Below, piece by piece: positions 35,345 to 43,959 of a stretch of 64,000 nt of DNA. The position numbers were made by a program, and so were the translations under genes. This DNA is from JBFXCK01 sp050182275. Lineage in GTDB: Bacteria > Pseudomonadota > Alphaproteobacteria > SHNJ01. Numbering within the stretch: position 1 is the first letter of the stretch; the number at the start of each line of letters is the position of its first letter. Location of the stretch: positions 124,001-188,000 of the forward strand of contig JBFXCK010000001.1 of assembly GCA_050182275.1 (NCBI GenBank). Reading direction: 5' to 3'. Under the pieces are notes generated by a model. That model was not told where the DNA came from and ran no database searches. It worked only from the letters and a program-made list of their open reading frames with translations.

Positions 35345-35923
35345 CTATTTTAGGGCGAGAGGGGCCGGTTTGGCAATCGTTTGCTCCTTCGCCGGGAAAA
35401 AAGTGTAGGAAAGCGTAATGGTATCGACATCATTCATTAAGCGATTGCCGGCAATCGCGGGGTCAATGAAGAAAATCACCGGAAATTCCTGGGCTTGTCC
35501 TGCCTCCAGACGGTGTTTTTCAAAGCAAAAACATTGGACTTTTTGAAAATAGATCCCGGCCTTTTCCGGCGTTACATTATAGGCCGAGGTGCCAATGGCC
35601 GCTTCTAAGCCGTTGTTGCGGGCGGTGAAAGCAATGTGGCCGGCCTCGCCTACTTTGATTTTAATTTCCCGCTGATGGGGCTGAAACGTCCAAGGTAAAT
35701 TCGGGTCGACATCGGTATTAAAGCGCACCGTTATCATCCGCTCTAAGCTTTTGGCGGGTAAAGCGGCGCTGCGCTGCGGAGTGCCATCAAAGCCAGTCAG
35801 TTGGCAAAACATCCGGTATAGGGGGACAGAAGCAAAACTCAGCCCGATCATGCACACCACCACTACCGCTAAAATAGCGGCGGTTTTTTGAGGGGGCGGA
35901 AAATTTTTCCATTTCATGACCAT
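35345..35923 (-). CDS. ctaG: cytochrome c oxidase assembly protein CtaG/Cox11
   Basis: Delivers copper to the CuB site of subunit I. The 192 residues start with one transmembrane helix and continue as a periplasmic immunoglobulin-like domain. The copper-binding CFCF motif is in KVQCFCFEKHRLEAGQ, and the terminal VDTITLSYTFFPA is typical. Two ATGs are possible, 35923 and 35917; the second forms an ATGA overlap with the small coxF-like gene upstream and may be the true start. Confidence 0.96.
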   Translation of the reverse strand: MVMKWKNFPPPQKTAAILAVVVVCMIGLSFASVPLYRMFCQLTGFDGTPQRSAALPAKSLERMITVRFNTDVDPNLPWTFQPHQREIKIKVGEAGHIAFTARNNGLEAAIGTSAYNVTPEKAGIYFQKVQCFCFEKHRLEAGQAQEFPVIFFIDPAIAGNRLMNDVDTITLSYTFFPAKEQTIAKPAPLALK

Positions 35924-36024
35924 ATTCCCATGCGCACCAGGCTGATGAAATAAATCAATAGTACAAAAGCCAATAGTAAAATTAAGAAGGCCAAATTTTT
36001 TTTCCGGCGCGGGGTTAAGGGCAT
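35914..36024 (-). CDS. coxF: small single-helix protein in the coxF position
   Basis: A complete 36-codon reading frame exactly filling the space between ctaB and ctaG. The protein starts MPLTPRRKKN, then has one hydrophobic helix (LAFLILLLAFVLLIYFISLV) and ends RMGIWS. Alphaproteobacterial cox operons usually carry such a small protein here, with a basic N-terminus, one helix and a closing R-(M/L)-G, often called CoxF. Its ATG follows AGGATAAA and is one base after the ctaB stop; its stop overlaps a ctaG ATG. The gene is easily missed because of its size. Its role in oxidase assembly is inferred from position. Confidence 0.75.
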   Translation of the reverse strand: MPLTPRRKKNLAFLILLLAFVLLIYFISLVRMGIWS

Positions 36025-36025
36025 T

Positions 36026-36916
36026 TTATCCTAACCGGTCGACAATCAACGCGCCAAAAATCAAAAATAAATACAGCACCGAATAGCCGAATAAATGGCG
36101 TGCGGCTTGGTTATTGTCTTGATGGTGCAATTTCAGGGCGAAAATGAAAAACAGCCCGCTAAATAAGAAGGCGGCGGCGGCATAGAAATTTCCAGCGGCA
36201 TTTAAATACCAAGGCAGAAGGCTGACAGGAATAAGGGCTGCGCAATATAAGATGATTTGCTTAATGGTGGTTTTGCGTCCCGCGATGACAGGCAACATCG
36301 GGATGCCGGCCTTTTCATAATCGCTGTTGCGAAATAAGGCCAGCGCCCAAAAATGCGGCGGTGTCCATAAAAAGATTATCAAAAATAAACTAAAACTGGC
36401 CCAATCGATTTGATTGTTGACGGCAGCCCAACCGATTAGGGGCGGAAAAGCGCCGGCGGCGCCACCGATGACAATATTCTGCGGAGTTCTGGGTTTTAGC
36501 CAAATTGTATAAACGAAGACATAGAATAAAATCGCGGCTGCCAGCAAAGACGCCGCTAACCAATTAAGGGCTAAACCCATTAGAGCTACGGAGGCGCACG
36601 CTAAGCCAACGCCGAACGCTAAGGCGTTTTCCGGTAATATCCGCCCTTGCGGCAGCGGGCGGTTTTGGGTGCGGGTCATTTTGGCGTCAATGCCGCGCTC
36701 GATCCACATATTGATCGCGCCAGCCGCGCCCGAGCCAACCGCAATGCATAAAATCGCGGTAAAAGCCAAAACCGGATGCAAATGGCCGGGCGCTGCGATC
36801 AGCCCAGCCAGCCCGGTAAATACCACTAACGACATGACACGGGGTTTCAGCAGCGTCCAATAGTCGCGCAGCTCCGTATCGCATAAGGCGGATAGAGGTA
36901 AAGTTTGCGCCGTCAT
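36026..36916 (-). CDS. ctaB: protoheme IX farnesyltransferase (heme O synthase)
   Basis: A UbiA-superfamily membrane prenyltransferase of 296 residues that converts heme B to heme O on the way to heme A. The first Asp/Asn-rich motif reads NMWIERGIDAKMTRTQNRPLP near residue 68, and TPPHFWALALFRNSDYEKAGIPMLPV near 185 is the second conserved loop. It has about nine helices. It lies eight bases after ctaD. No ctaA gene for heme A synthase was found in the window. Confidence 0.96.
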   Translation of the reverse strand: MTAQTLPLSALCDTELRDYWTLLKPRVMSLVVFTGLAGLIAAPGHLHPVLAFTAILCIAVGSGAAGAINMWIERGIDAKMTRTQNRPLPQGRILPENALAFGVGLACASVALMGLALNWLAASLLAAAILFYVFVYTIWLKPRTPQNIVIGGAAGAFPPLIGWAAVNNQIDWASFSLFLIIFLWTPPHFWALALFRNSDYEKAGIPMLPVIAGRKTTIKQIILYCAALIPVSLLPWYLNAAGNFYAAAAFLFSGLFFIFALKLHHQDNNQAARHLFGYSVLYLFLIFGALIVDRLG

Positions 36917-36924
36917 TTTACCCT

Positions 36925-38523
36925 TTAGTTAATGCGTGGCAATTCATTGTAAGTGTGGAAAGGCGGCGGCGAAGATACCGTCCATTCCAGCGTTTTCGCC
37001 CCTTCGCCCCAATAATTGGCGCCGACTTTGCGGCCAAAAAATAAAGTGTGCAACACAATTCCAACGAACAATAAAGCGCCGGCATAGGAAACATAAGCGC
37101 CCATTGAAATGATTTTATTCCAGCCGGCGAAAGCGTCCGGATAATCGGGAATACGGCGCGGCATGCCCTGCAGGCCCAGAAAGTGCATGGGGAAGAAAGT
37201 TAAATTCACGCCGATAAAGGTCAGCCAGAAATGAAATTTGCCCAGCGCCTCGTTATATTGCCGGCCCGACATTTTGCCGATCCAGTAATAAAATCCGGCG
37301 AACATGCCAAACAGGGCGCCTAAGGACAGCACATAATGGAAATGAGCCACCACATAGTAAGTATCGTGCATCACCGTATCGATTCCGGCATTGGCTAAAA
37401 CGATCCCGGTTACACCGCCGACGGTAAAGAGAAAAATAAAACCGACAGCAAACAGCATCGGCGTTTTCAATTCAATCGAGCCGCCCCACATGGTGGCGAT
37501 CCAGCTGAAAATTTTAACGCCGGTGGGAAGGGCGATGATCATGGTTGCGATCATGAAGTAAGCGCGGGTGTCAACATCCATCCCAACCGTGAACATATGG
37601 TGCGCCCAAACAATAAAGCCGATCGCGCCGATCGCCACCATCGCATACACCATCCCCAAATAACCGAAAATCGGCTTGCGCGAAAAAGTCGAAATCACAT
37701 GGCTGATAATACCGAAAGCCGGCAAGATCATGATATAGACTTCCGGATGGCCGAAAAACCAAAACAAATGCTGGAATAACGTCGGATCACCACCGCCGGC
37801 CGGATCGAAGAAAGTGGTGCCGAAATTCCGGTCGGTCAACAGCATGGTGATAGCGCCGCCCAATACCGGAACGGCCAAAAGCAATAAAAAGGCGGTAACC
37901 AATAAGCTCCAAGCGAAAAGGGGCATTTTGTGCAGCGTCATGCCGGGCGCGCGCATATTAAAAATGGTGGTGATAAAATTAATCGCGCCCAAAATTGACG
38001 AGGCGCCGGCCAAGTGCAACGAGAAAATCGCCATATCGACCGCCGCCGTTGGCTGTCCTAAATGCGAGCTTAGCGGCGGATAAATTGTCCAGCCCGTGCC
38101 GGCGCCGCCCGATACGAACATCGAGCCTGCCAGCAGCAGGAAAGAAGGCACCAATAGCCAGAAGCTGATATTATTCAGCCGTGGAAACGCCATGTCGGGC
38201 GCGCCGATCATTAAGGGCACAAACCAATTGCCAAATCCGCCGATTAAGGCGGGCATCACGACGAAAAACACCATGATCAAGCCGTGTGCGGTGATCCATA
38301 CATTCCACATCTGATAATCATTGCCCAAATATTGAATGCCGGGCTCGGCCAATTCCATACGCATGAGTACCGAAAGTCCGCCGCCAATCAAGGCAGCGAT
38401 AATCGCAAACATGATATACAGCGTGCCGATATCTTTATGGTTGGTCGAAAACAGCCAGCGCTGCCAAAAAGCCGGGCGGTCGTCATGCGCGGGAGAATCG
38501 GAAATTGCGTGCGTGTAAGCCAT
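36925..38523 (-). CDS. ctaD: cytochrome c oxidase subunit I
   Basis: The 532-residue catalytic subunit of aa3-type cytochrome c oxidase with twelve helices. The His-Tyr active site is GHPEVYIMILPAFG near residue 246. The D-channel Asn pattern is in GNWFVPLMIGAPDMAFPRLNN. HDTYYVVAHFHYVLSLGA holds the heme a3 and heme a histidines. The sequence is strongly mitochondrial-like. It is preceded by ctaC with a 17-base gap and followed by ctaB. Confidence 0.99.
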   Translation of the reverse strand: MAYTHAISDSPAHDDRPAFWQRWLFSTNHKDIGTLYIMFAIIAALIGGGLSVLMRMELAEPGIQYLGNDYQMWNVWITAHGLIMVFFVVMPALIGGFGNWFVPLMIGAPDMAFPRLNNISFWLLVPSFLLLAGSMFVSGGAGTGWTIYPPLSSHLGQPTAAVDMAIFSLHLAGASSILGAINFITTIFNMRAPGMTLHKMPLFAWSLLVTAFLLLLAVPVLGGAITMLLTDRNFGTTFFDPAGGGDPTLFQHLFWFFGHPEVYIMILPAFGIISHVISTFSRKPIFGYLGMVYAMVAIGAIGFIVWAHHMFTVGMDVDTRAYFMIATMIIALPTGVKIFSWIATMWGGSIELKTPMLFAVGFIFLFTVGGVTGIVLANAGIDTVMHDTYYVVAHFHYVLSLGALFGMFAGFYYWIGKMSGRQYNEALGKFHFWLTFIGVNLTFFPMHFLGLQGMPRRIPDYPDAFAGWNKIISMGAYVSYAGALLFVGIVLHTLFFGRKVGANYWGEGAKTLEWTVSSPPPFHTYNELPRIN

Positions 38524-38540
38524 GGAATGATCCTTTATTT

Positions 38541-39368
38541 TTAACGTGCAGCCAGTTTGGCGGGTTCATGCCCGTCAACTTTGGCGAATTTCTTTTGGGC
38601 TTCTTTTACCCATTCGGCGAAACGCTCTTTCGATACAGCTTCGATTTGAATCGGCATAAAACCGTGATTGACCCCGCATAATTCGCTGCATTGGCCGTAA
38701 TAAACGCCTTCTTCTTTTATCAGCGCCCAAGTTTCATTTAAATGGCCGGGCGTAGCGTCTTGCTTGATGCCGAAAGACGGCACTGCCCAGGAATGCAATA
38801 CATCGTTCGCCGTTACCAATATGCGGATGGTGGTGTTAACCGGCAGCACCACACGATTATCGGTTTCCAGCAAGCGGCGCATGCCGGGCTTTAAGTCTTT
38901 ATCAGCCACCATATAAGCGTCGAAAGTGAAATTGCCATGATCGGGGTATTCGTAAGTCCAAAACCACTGCTTGCCGATGGCTTTAATCGTCATTTCTGCC
39001 TGAACCGGTTTATCCATAAAGTATAAAAGGCGGATAGAGGGAATCGCAATAACAATTAAAATAATTAAAGGAATGGTGAACCAAATGACTTCCAGCATGG
39101 TGTTGTGTGTGGTGGTGGAAGGAACCGGGTTCCGCTTCGCATGAAAACGCCATACAGTATACATCAACAGCAGCAAAACAAAAATGCTGATGGCGAAAAT
39201 AATCACCAATAACAAATTATGCAGCGACCCTACATGCTCTTTCACCGGCGATGCTTCGGGCTGCAAACCGATCCCCCATTGTTTCGGCTCGCCAATGATT
39301 TGCGCAAAGGCGGCTCCTGGGATGGCGATCAAGGCGGCAGATAATACGGCAAACAAACGATTTAACAT
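38541..39368 (-). CDS. ctaC: cytochrome c oxidase subunit II
   Basis: A 275-residue subunit with a cleavable signal peptide (LFAVLSAALIAIPGAAFA), two transmembrane helices and a periplasmic cupredoxin domain. The CuA site is complete: His in LHSWAVPSFGIK, then GQCSELCGVNHGFM. No C-terminal cytochrome c domain follows, so it accepts electrons from a separate cytochrome c. It is the first gene of the minus-strand cox operon. The 157-base region to tldD must hold the promoters of both, but no convincing boxes were found. Confidence 0.98.
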   Translation of the reverse strand: MLNRLFAVLSAALIAIPGAAFAQIIGEPKQWGIGLQPEASPVKEHVGSLHNLLLVIIFAISIFVLLLLMYTVWRFHAKRNPVPSTTTHNTMLEVIWFTIPLIILIVIAIPSIRLLYFMDKPVQAEMTIKAIGKQWFWTYEYPDHGNFTFDAYMVADKDLKPGMRRLLETDNRVVLPVNTTIRILVTANDVLHSWAVPSFGIKQDATPGHLNETWALIKEEGVYYGQCSELCGVNHGFMPIQIEAVSKERFAEWVKEAQKKFAKVDGHEPAKLAAR

Positions 39369-39525
39369 TTTTCAACCTTTAAAGTTATGGCACGGCCATA
39401 AAATAGAGCGCTTTTCTTCAAAGGGAAAGGCCGATTTAAGGCTGCAGGGAAAAAATATAAAATCTTGTTTACCTTTTGAAGATAAAATATAGATAAATCC
39501 ATTGAATTCAGAGAAAGGATATAGA

Positions 39526-40959
39526 ATGTCGCTTTTACGGCAAAGTGATGAGGTTTTTTTCGCCAAAGCCGGGCTTTCGGCCGATAAAATTTCGTCCATC
39601 GTCCGGGAATCCCTGCATGGCGCCGATGATGGCGAGCTGTATTTGGAATACCGCTTGAGCGAAAGCTTAAGTTTTGACGATGGCCAATTAAAAGCGGCGG
39701 CCTATGATACTACCCAGGGTTTTGGCCTGCGCAGTGTGAAGGATGAGCTGGCCGCCTATGCGCATTCATCCGATTTAAGCGAAGAGGCGATCAAGCGCGC
39801 CGCCCAAACCGTGGCTGCCGTCAAAAAAGGCTATCAGGGAAATTGGAGCGAAGCGCCCATCGGCACTAACGCGCGCCTATATAAAGATACTAATCCCTTG
39901 GCGGCGCTGGAATTCGCCAAGAAAGTGGCGCTTTTACAGGAAATCGATGCTTACGCCAGGGCCCAAGATCCGCGCGTTAAGCAGGTATCGGCCGGTTTAA
40001 GCGGCGAATATCAGGTGGTGCAAATAATCCGTCCCGATGGCAGGCGCTATGCCGATATAAGGCCTCTCGTGCGCATTGCGGTGGCGGTGGTGGTTGCCGA
40101 TCAAGGCAAAATGGAATCGGGCAGCTATGGCATGGGCGGGCGGCAGAATTATGAATTTTATATCGCGCCTGAGCGCTGGCGGTTGGCGGTTAAAGAAGCC
40201 TTGCGCCAAGCGCTGGTGAAATGGGAGGCAAAGCCGGCGCCCGCCGGTGAAATGCCGGTGGTCTTGGGCCCGGGCTGGCCCGGGATTTTGCTGCATGAGG
40301 CCATCGGCCATGGATTCGAGGGCGATTTCATCCGTAAAAACACCAGCGTATTTTCCGGCCTGCAAGGGGAAATGATTGCGGCCGACGGCGTCACGGTGGT
40401 TGATGATGGCACCATTCCAGACCGCCGCGGTTCAATCACGATCGACGATGAGGGCACCCCCAGCCAGCGCAATGTTTTGGTCGAAAACGGCAAATTGGTC
40501 GGATTTTTGCAAGACCGGCAAAGCGCCCGTCTTTTAGGCGTCCGCCCCACCGGCAATGGCAGGCGCGAAAGCTTTGCGCATTTGCCAATGCCGCGTATGA
40601 CCAATACTTATATGCTAAGCGGCAAGCATGCGCCTGAAGAAGCTATACGGCAAGTTAAGAAAGGGTTGTATGCGCCCAACTTCGGCGGCGGGCAGGTTGA
40701 TATCACCTCAGGCAAGTTCGTTTTTAGCGCAAGCGAAGCCTATATGATTGAAAATGGAAAAATTAGGCATCCCGTCAAGGGCGCAACGCTGGTCGGCAGC
40801 GGCAAGGATGCCCTAAAGCATATCAAGATGGTATGCAATGATTCCAAACTTGATGAAGGCATCGGCACTTGCGGCAAGGATGGTCAAAGCGTCCCGGTCG
40901 GAGTTGGCCAGCCGACATTATTGATCGAGGGAATCACGGTGGGCGGTACGGCGGCTTAA
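39526..40959 (+). CDS. tldD: metalloprotease TldD
   Basis: The catalytic partner of the TldD/TldE heterodimeric zinc protease, which degrades unfolded peptides and in some bacteria matures peptide products. The zinc motif HEAIGH lies near residues 256-261 (LLHEAIGHGFEGDF). Other family marks are EYRLSESLSFDDGQLK near 40, ITIDDEGTPSQRNVL and MPRMTNTYM. ATG 39526 is chosen over a TTG at 39502 because AAAGGA lies about 8 bases upstream. The partner tldE is 1.7 kb downstream. The stop interlocks with that of rsmE. Confidence 0.96.
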   Translation: MSLLRQSDEVFFAKAGLSADKISSIVRESLHGADDGELYLEYRLSESLSFDDGQLKAAAYDTTQGFGLRSVKDELAAYAHSSDLSEEAIKRAAQTVAAVKKGYQGNWSEAPIGTNARLYKDTNPLAALEFAKKVALLQEIDAYARAQDPRVKQVSAGLSGEYQVVQIIRPDGRRYADIRPLVRIAVAVVVADQGKMESGSYGMGGRQNYEFYIAPERWRLAVKEALRQALVKWEAKPAPAGEMPVVLGPGWPGILLHEAIGHGFEGDFIRKNTSVFSGLQGEMIAADGVTVVDDGTIPDRRGSITIDDEGTPSQRNVLVENGKLVGFLQDRQSARLLGVRPTGNGRRESFAHLPMPRMTNTYMLSGKHAPEEAIRQVKKGLYAPNFGGGQVDITSGKFVFSASEAYMIENGKIRHPVKGATLVGSGKDALKHIKMVCNDSKLDEGIGTCGKDGQSVPVGVGQPTLLIEGITVGGTAA

Positions 40960-41678
40960 AAGGGTTTTAAGGCGCCATCCCCATACAAAGCCTGCCAAGC
41001 CGATAGGGCGGCGATTGCTGCGGTTTCGGCGCGTAAAAGGCGCGGGCCTAAATTGATGCGGGTGATAAAAGGAAGTTTTTTCCAAAGTTTTCTTTCTTCT
41101 TCGCTAAAGCCGCCCTCAGGGCCGATTAGAAAAGCGGTTTTTTGGGGAACCGGCGGCGGCAGGTCGCGCAAGGCTAATCCTTCGCCGCTTTCATCGCCGG
41201 TTAATAAAGCGCGGTCTGGCGGCCAGCTGTTTAAAACTTTTTCCAGCGGCAATAATTCGTTGATTGTTGGCACGCTTAAACGGCCACATTGTTCGGCGGC
41301 GGCGATTGCATTCGCTATCATTCGTTCTTGGTTGATGCGTTGGGTTTGGCTGAAATCGCTTAAGATGGGGAGAAAGCGCATGACGCCGATCTCGGTTGCT
41401 TTCTCAATTAAAAAATCGGTGGCTTCTTTTTTAAGCGGGGCGAACAGCAGCCACAAATCGGCTTCCGCCTGCGGCGAGCGAAGCTGTTTTAGGGGCAGGG
41501 CGGTTTTTCCTTGATAGACCGCCTCCCATTCACCGCTGCTAGCGTTAAATAAACGCACCGGGCTTTGGCCGGGCAGGCGTAAAACATGGCGCAAATGGTG
41601 GCTTTGCGCCTCGGCCAGATTCACGGGCTGGTTGCTTTTTAAGCCCTCTGCTATATAAAGACGAGGAATATGAGGCAT
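40956..41678 (-). CDS. rsmE: 16S rRNA (uracil1498-N3)-methyltransferase
   Basis: A SPOUT-family methyltransferase of 240 residues that modifies U1498 of 16S rRNA. An N-terminal PUA-like domain (HHLRHVLRLPGQSPVRLFN) is followed by the knotted domain with KKEATDFLIEKATEIGV near 108, LIGPEGGFSEEE near 190 and INLGPRLLRAETAAIAAL near 212. These bind S-adenosylmethionine. Its start codon overlaps or abuts the ubiA start on the other strand. Confidence 0.96.
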   Translation of the reverse strand: MPHIPRLYIAEGLKSNQPVNLAEAQSHHLRHVLRLPGQSPVRLFNASSGEWEAVYQGKTALPLKQLRSPQAEADLWLLFAPLKKEATDFLIEKATEIGVMRFLPILSDFSQTQRINQERMIANAIAAAEQCGRLSVPTINELLPLEKVLNSWPPDRALLTGDESGEGLALRDLPPPVPQKTAFLIGPEGGFSEEERKLWKKLPFITRINLGPRLLRAETAAIAALSAWQALYGDGALKPF

Positions 41679-42599
41679 TTTACTATGATCACCGCCACGA
41701 AAGAATCGCCTATTTTGCTACAGCTAAAGGCCAAAATAAAGGCTTTTAGCCAGTTGATCCGGTTGCCGCGGCAAATCGGCACGTGGCTGTTGCTGATTCC
41801 CTGCTGGTGGGGGGTTTTATTGGCCTTCGCGCAAAACCCAAGCGCCTATAGTTTGGAATTGGTTGGAAAATATATGGCGCTGTTCGCCATCGGCGCTTTT
41901 TTGATGCGCAGCTCCGGCTGCGCTTTCAATGATTGGGTGGATAGGGATTTAGACGGCAAAGTCGAACGCACGCAAAACCGGCCTTTAGCCGCCCGCGCTT
42001 TAAGCAGCGGGGAAGCGTGGGGGGCGATGGCGGTCTTGGCGGCTTTGGCTTTGATTATATTGCTGCAATTTAACCCCTTTACTATAGCGCTTGGAATTTT
42101 ATCGCTGCCTTTGGTTTTTATTTACCCTTTCATGAAAAGAATCAGCTGGTGGCCGCAGGCCTTCTTAGGTTTAGCGTTCAATTGGGGCGCATTAATGGGC
42201 TATGCCGCTTTAACCGGCGAGTTAAGCGCGCCAACATTGCCGCTCTATGCCGCCGGAATCGCCTGGACATTAGGCTATGACACCATTTACGCGCATCAAG
42301 ATAAGAAAGATGATTTGCTAATCGGCATCCGTTCCAGCGCTTTGCGCCTTGGCGCACGCACCAAACCATTTCTGTTTTTGATTTATAGTTTGGTGATTGT
42401 ATTATTAGCAGCGGTTTTTTACTTAAGCGGTTTTTCGCCCCTGGCCTATCTTGGTTTATTGCCGGCCGCCGCGCATTTCTGGCGGCAGGCGCGGCAAATC
42501 GACATCGAAAACCCCGCTTCTTGCGCTAAGTTTTTTTCCACCAACCGCGAGGCGGGGCTTTTAATCGCCGCCGCCATCGCCTTTGCGCCTTTGTGGTAG
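41670..42599 (+). CDS. ubiA: 4-hydroxybenzoate polyprenyltransferase
   Basis: A membrane prenyltransferase that attaches the polyprenyl tail to 4-hydroxybenzoate in ubiquinone synthesis. About 305-309 residues and eight to nine helices. The two Asp-rich motifs are NDWVDRDLDGKVERTQNRPLA near 92 and DTIYAHQDKKDD near 208. Either ATG 41670 (close to GAGGA) or ATG 41685 could be used; the first would make its 5' end overlap the divergent rsmE start by nine bases. It fits the respiratory genes around it. Confidence 0.95.
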   Translation: MRHFTMITATKESPILLQLKAKIKAFSQLIRLPRQIGTWLLLIPCWWGVLLAFAQNPSAYSLELVGKYMALFAIGAFLMRSSGCAFNDWVDRDLDGKVERTQNRPLAARALSSGEAWGAMAVLAALALIILLQFNPFTIALGILSLPLVFIYPFMKRISWWPQAFLGLAFNWGALMGYAALTGELSAPTLPLYAAGIAWTLGYDTIYAHQDKKDDLLIGIRSSALRLGARTKPFLFLIYSLVIVLLAAVFYLSGFSPLAYLGLLPAAAHFWRQARQIDIENPASCAKFFSTNREAGLLIAAAIAFAPLW

Positions 42600-42609
42600 A
42601 GAACGCATA

Positions 42610-43950
42610 ATGACCAGCGTCGACTTTCTCAGCCAACTCGAAAAAATTTTACAGCAAGCTAAAGCCAAGGGCGCCGATGCCGCCGACATTTTATTTATTA
42701 AAGGCCGTCACTTAAGCGTTGATGTCCGCCGTCAGGAATTAGATCGTGTGGAAAACGCCGAAAGCCAGGATTTGGGCTTGCGCTTATTTATCGGCCGCCG
42801 GCAAGCGATTGTGTCCACCCACGATTTATCGCAAGGCGCTATCATCGCGCTGGTTGACCGCGGTATCGCCATGGCCAGGGCCGCGCCGGCCGATCCCTTT
42901 GCGGGGCTGGCTGAAAACAATCAGTTAAGCCGCAAGGAGCCGGTGTTAGATTTATATGACGCCACGGAAGTCGATTTAGCCACGCTGGAAGCAGAGGCAA
43001 AAGAGGCCGAAGCCGCCGCTTTAAGTTTTCCTGGCGTCACCAATTCCGATAGCGCCAGCGCCTCTTTTGGGCAAAGCCATCTGACATTGATCAGCAGCGA
43101 AGGGTTCACGGCGCAATATTCCACTTCCTATCACGGGCTTTCGGTTTCGGCGGTGGCGGGTGAGGGGGTTGAAATGGAGCGTGATTACGATTCCACCTCC
43201 TCGATTCACCGCCAAGATTTGGAAAAGGCGACGATGGTGGGCCGACGCGCGGCGGAAAAAGCCGTCAAGCGCTTGAAGCCCCGCAAAGTATCAAGCCAAA
43301 TAGTGCCGGTTGTGTTTGATCCGCGCATTGCCAATAGCTGGGTGCGCTATTTGCTGCAGGCAATTAATGGCGCGGCGATCGCACGCGGGACATCTTTTTT
43401 GAAAGATAAAATGGGGAAAAATATTTTTAATTCCGCTATTCACATTCACGATGATCCGCATCGTAAACGCGGTTTACGCTCCCGCCCCGTCGATGCCGAA
43501 GGAATCGCCACCACGCCGCTGGCTTTAGTGCAAGATGGCATATTGCAAAGTTGGCTGCTTGATTTGCGCACGGCGCGGCAATTGAAATTATCCTCAACCG
43601 GCCATGCGGTGCGCGGAGTCGCCAGCCCGCCCAGCCCCTCAGCCAGCAATGCATATATGGCGGCGGGAAAAATGACGCCTGCTGAATTGATCGCTGACAT
43701 CGAGGCAGGTTTTTATGTAACCGATACAATGGGCGGCGGGGTCAATTTGGTCACCGGCGATTACAGCCAGGGCGCCAGCGGTTTTTGGATTGAAAAGGGC
43801 CAAATCGCCTATCCGGTCAGTGAAGTAACGATCGCCGGCCATTTAAATGACATATTTAAAGACTTAACACCTGCCAACGACCTTGTTTTCCGCTATGGTA
43901 TCGATGCGCCGACTTTGCGCGCCGCCGCCATGACGGTGGCCGGCCAATAA
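42610..43950 (+). CDS. tldE: metalloprotease TldE/PmbA
   Basis: The non-catalytic subunit of the TldD/TldE protease, about 446 residues. It lacks the HExxxH motif of TldD, as expected. Family marks are ADILFIKGRHLSVDVRRQELDRVENAESQDLGLRLFIG near the start and a C-terminal VTGDYSQGASGFWIEKGQIAYPVSEVTIAGHL. ATG 42610 is chosen; an earlier ATG at 42583 would overlap ubiA and add an unconserved lead. It follows ubiA by 10 bases and precedes msbA closely. Confidence 0.95.
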   Translation: MTSVDFLSQLEKILQQAKAKGADAADILFIKGRHLSVDVRRQELDRVENAESQDLGLRLFIGRRQAIVSTHDLSQGAIIALVDRGIAMARAAPADPFAGLAENNQLSRKEPVLDLYDATEVDLATLEAEAKEAEAAALSFPGVTNSDSASASFGQSHLTLISSEGFTAQYSTSYHGLSVSAVAGEGVEMERDYDSTSSIHRQDLEKATMVGRRAAEKAVKRLKPRKVSSQIVPVVFDPRIANSWVRYLLQAINGAAIARGTSFLKDKMGKNIFNSAIHIHDDPHRKRGLRSRPVDAEGIATTPLALVQDGILQSWLLDLRTARQLKLSSTGHAVRGVASPPSPSASNAYMAAGKMTPAELIADIEAGFYVTDTMGGGVNLVTGDYSQGASGFWIEKGQIAYPVSEVTIAGHLNDIFKDLTPANDLVFRYGIDAPTLRAAAMTVAGQ

Positions 43951-43959
43951 AGGATGATA

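Noticed and set aside
39372..39599. 75-residue minus-strand reading frame between ctaC and tldD
   Set aside because: Half of it overlaps tldD and it has neither a ribosome binding site nor conserved features.
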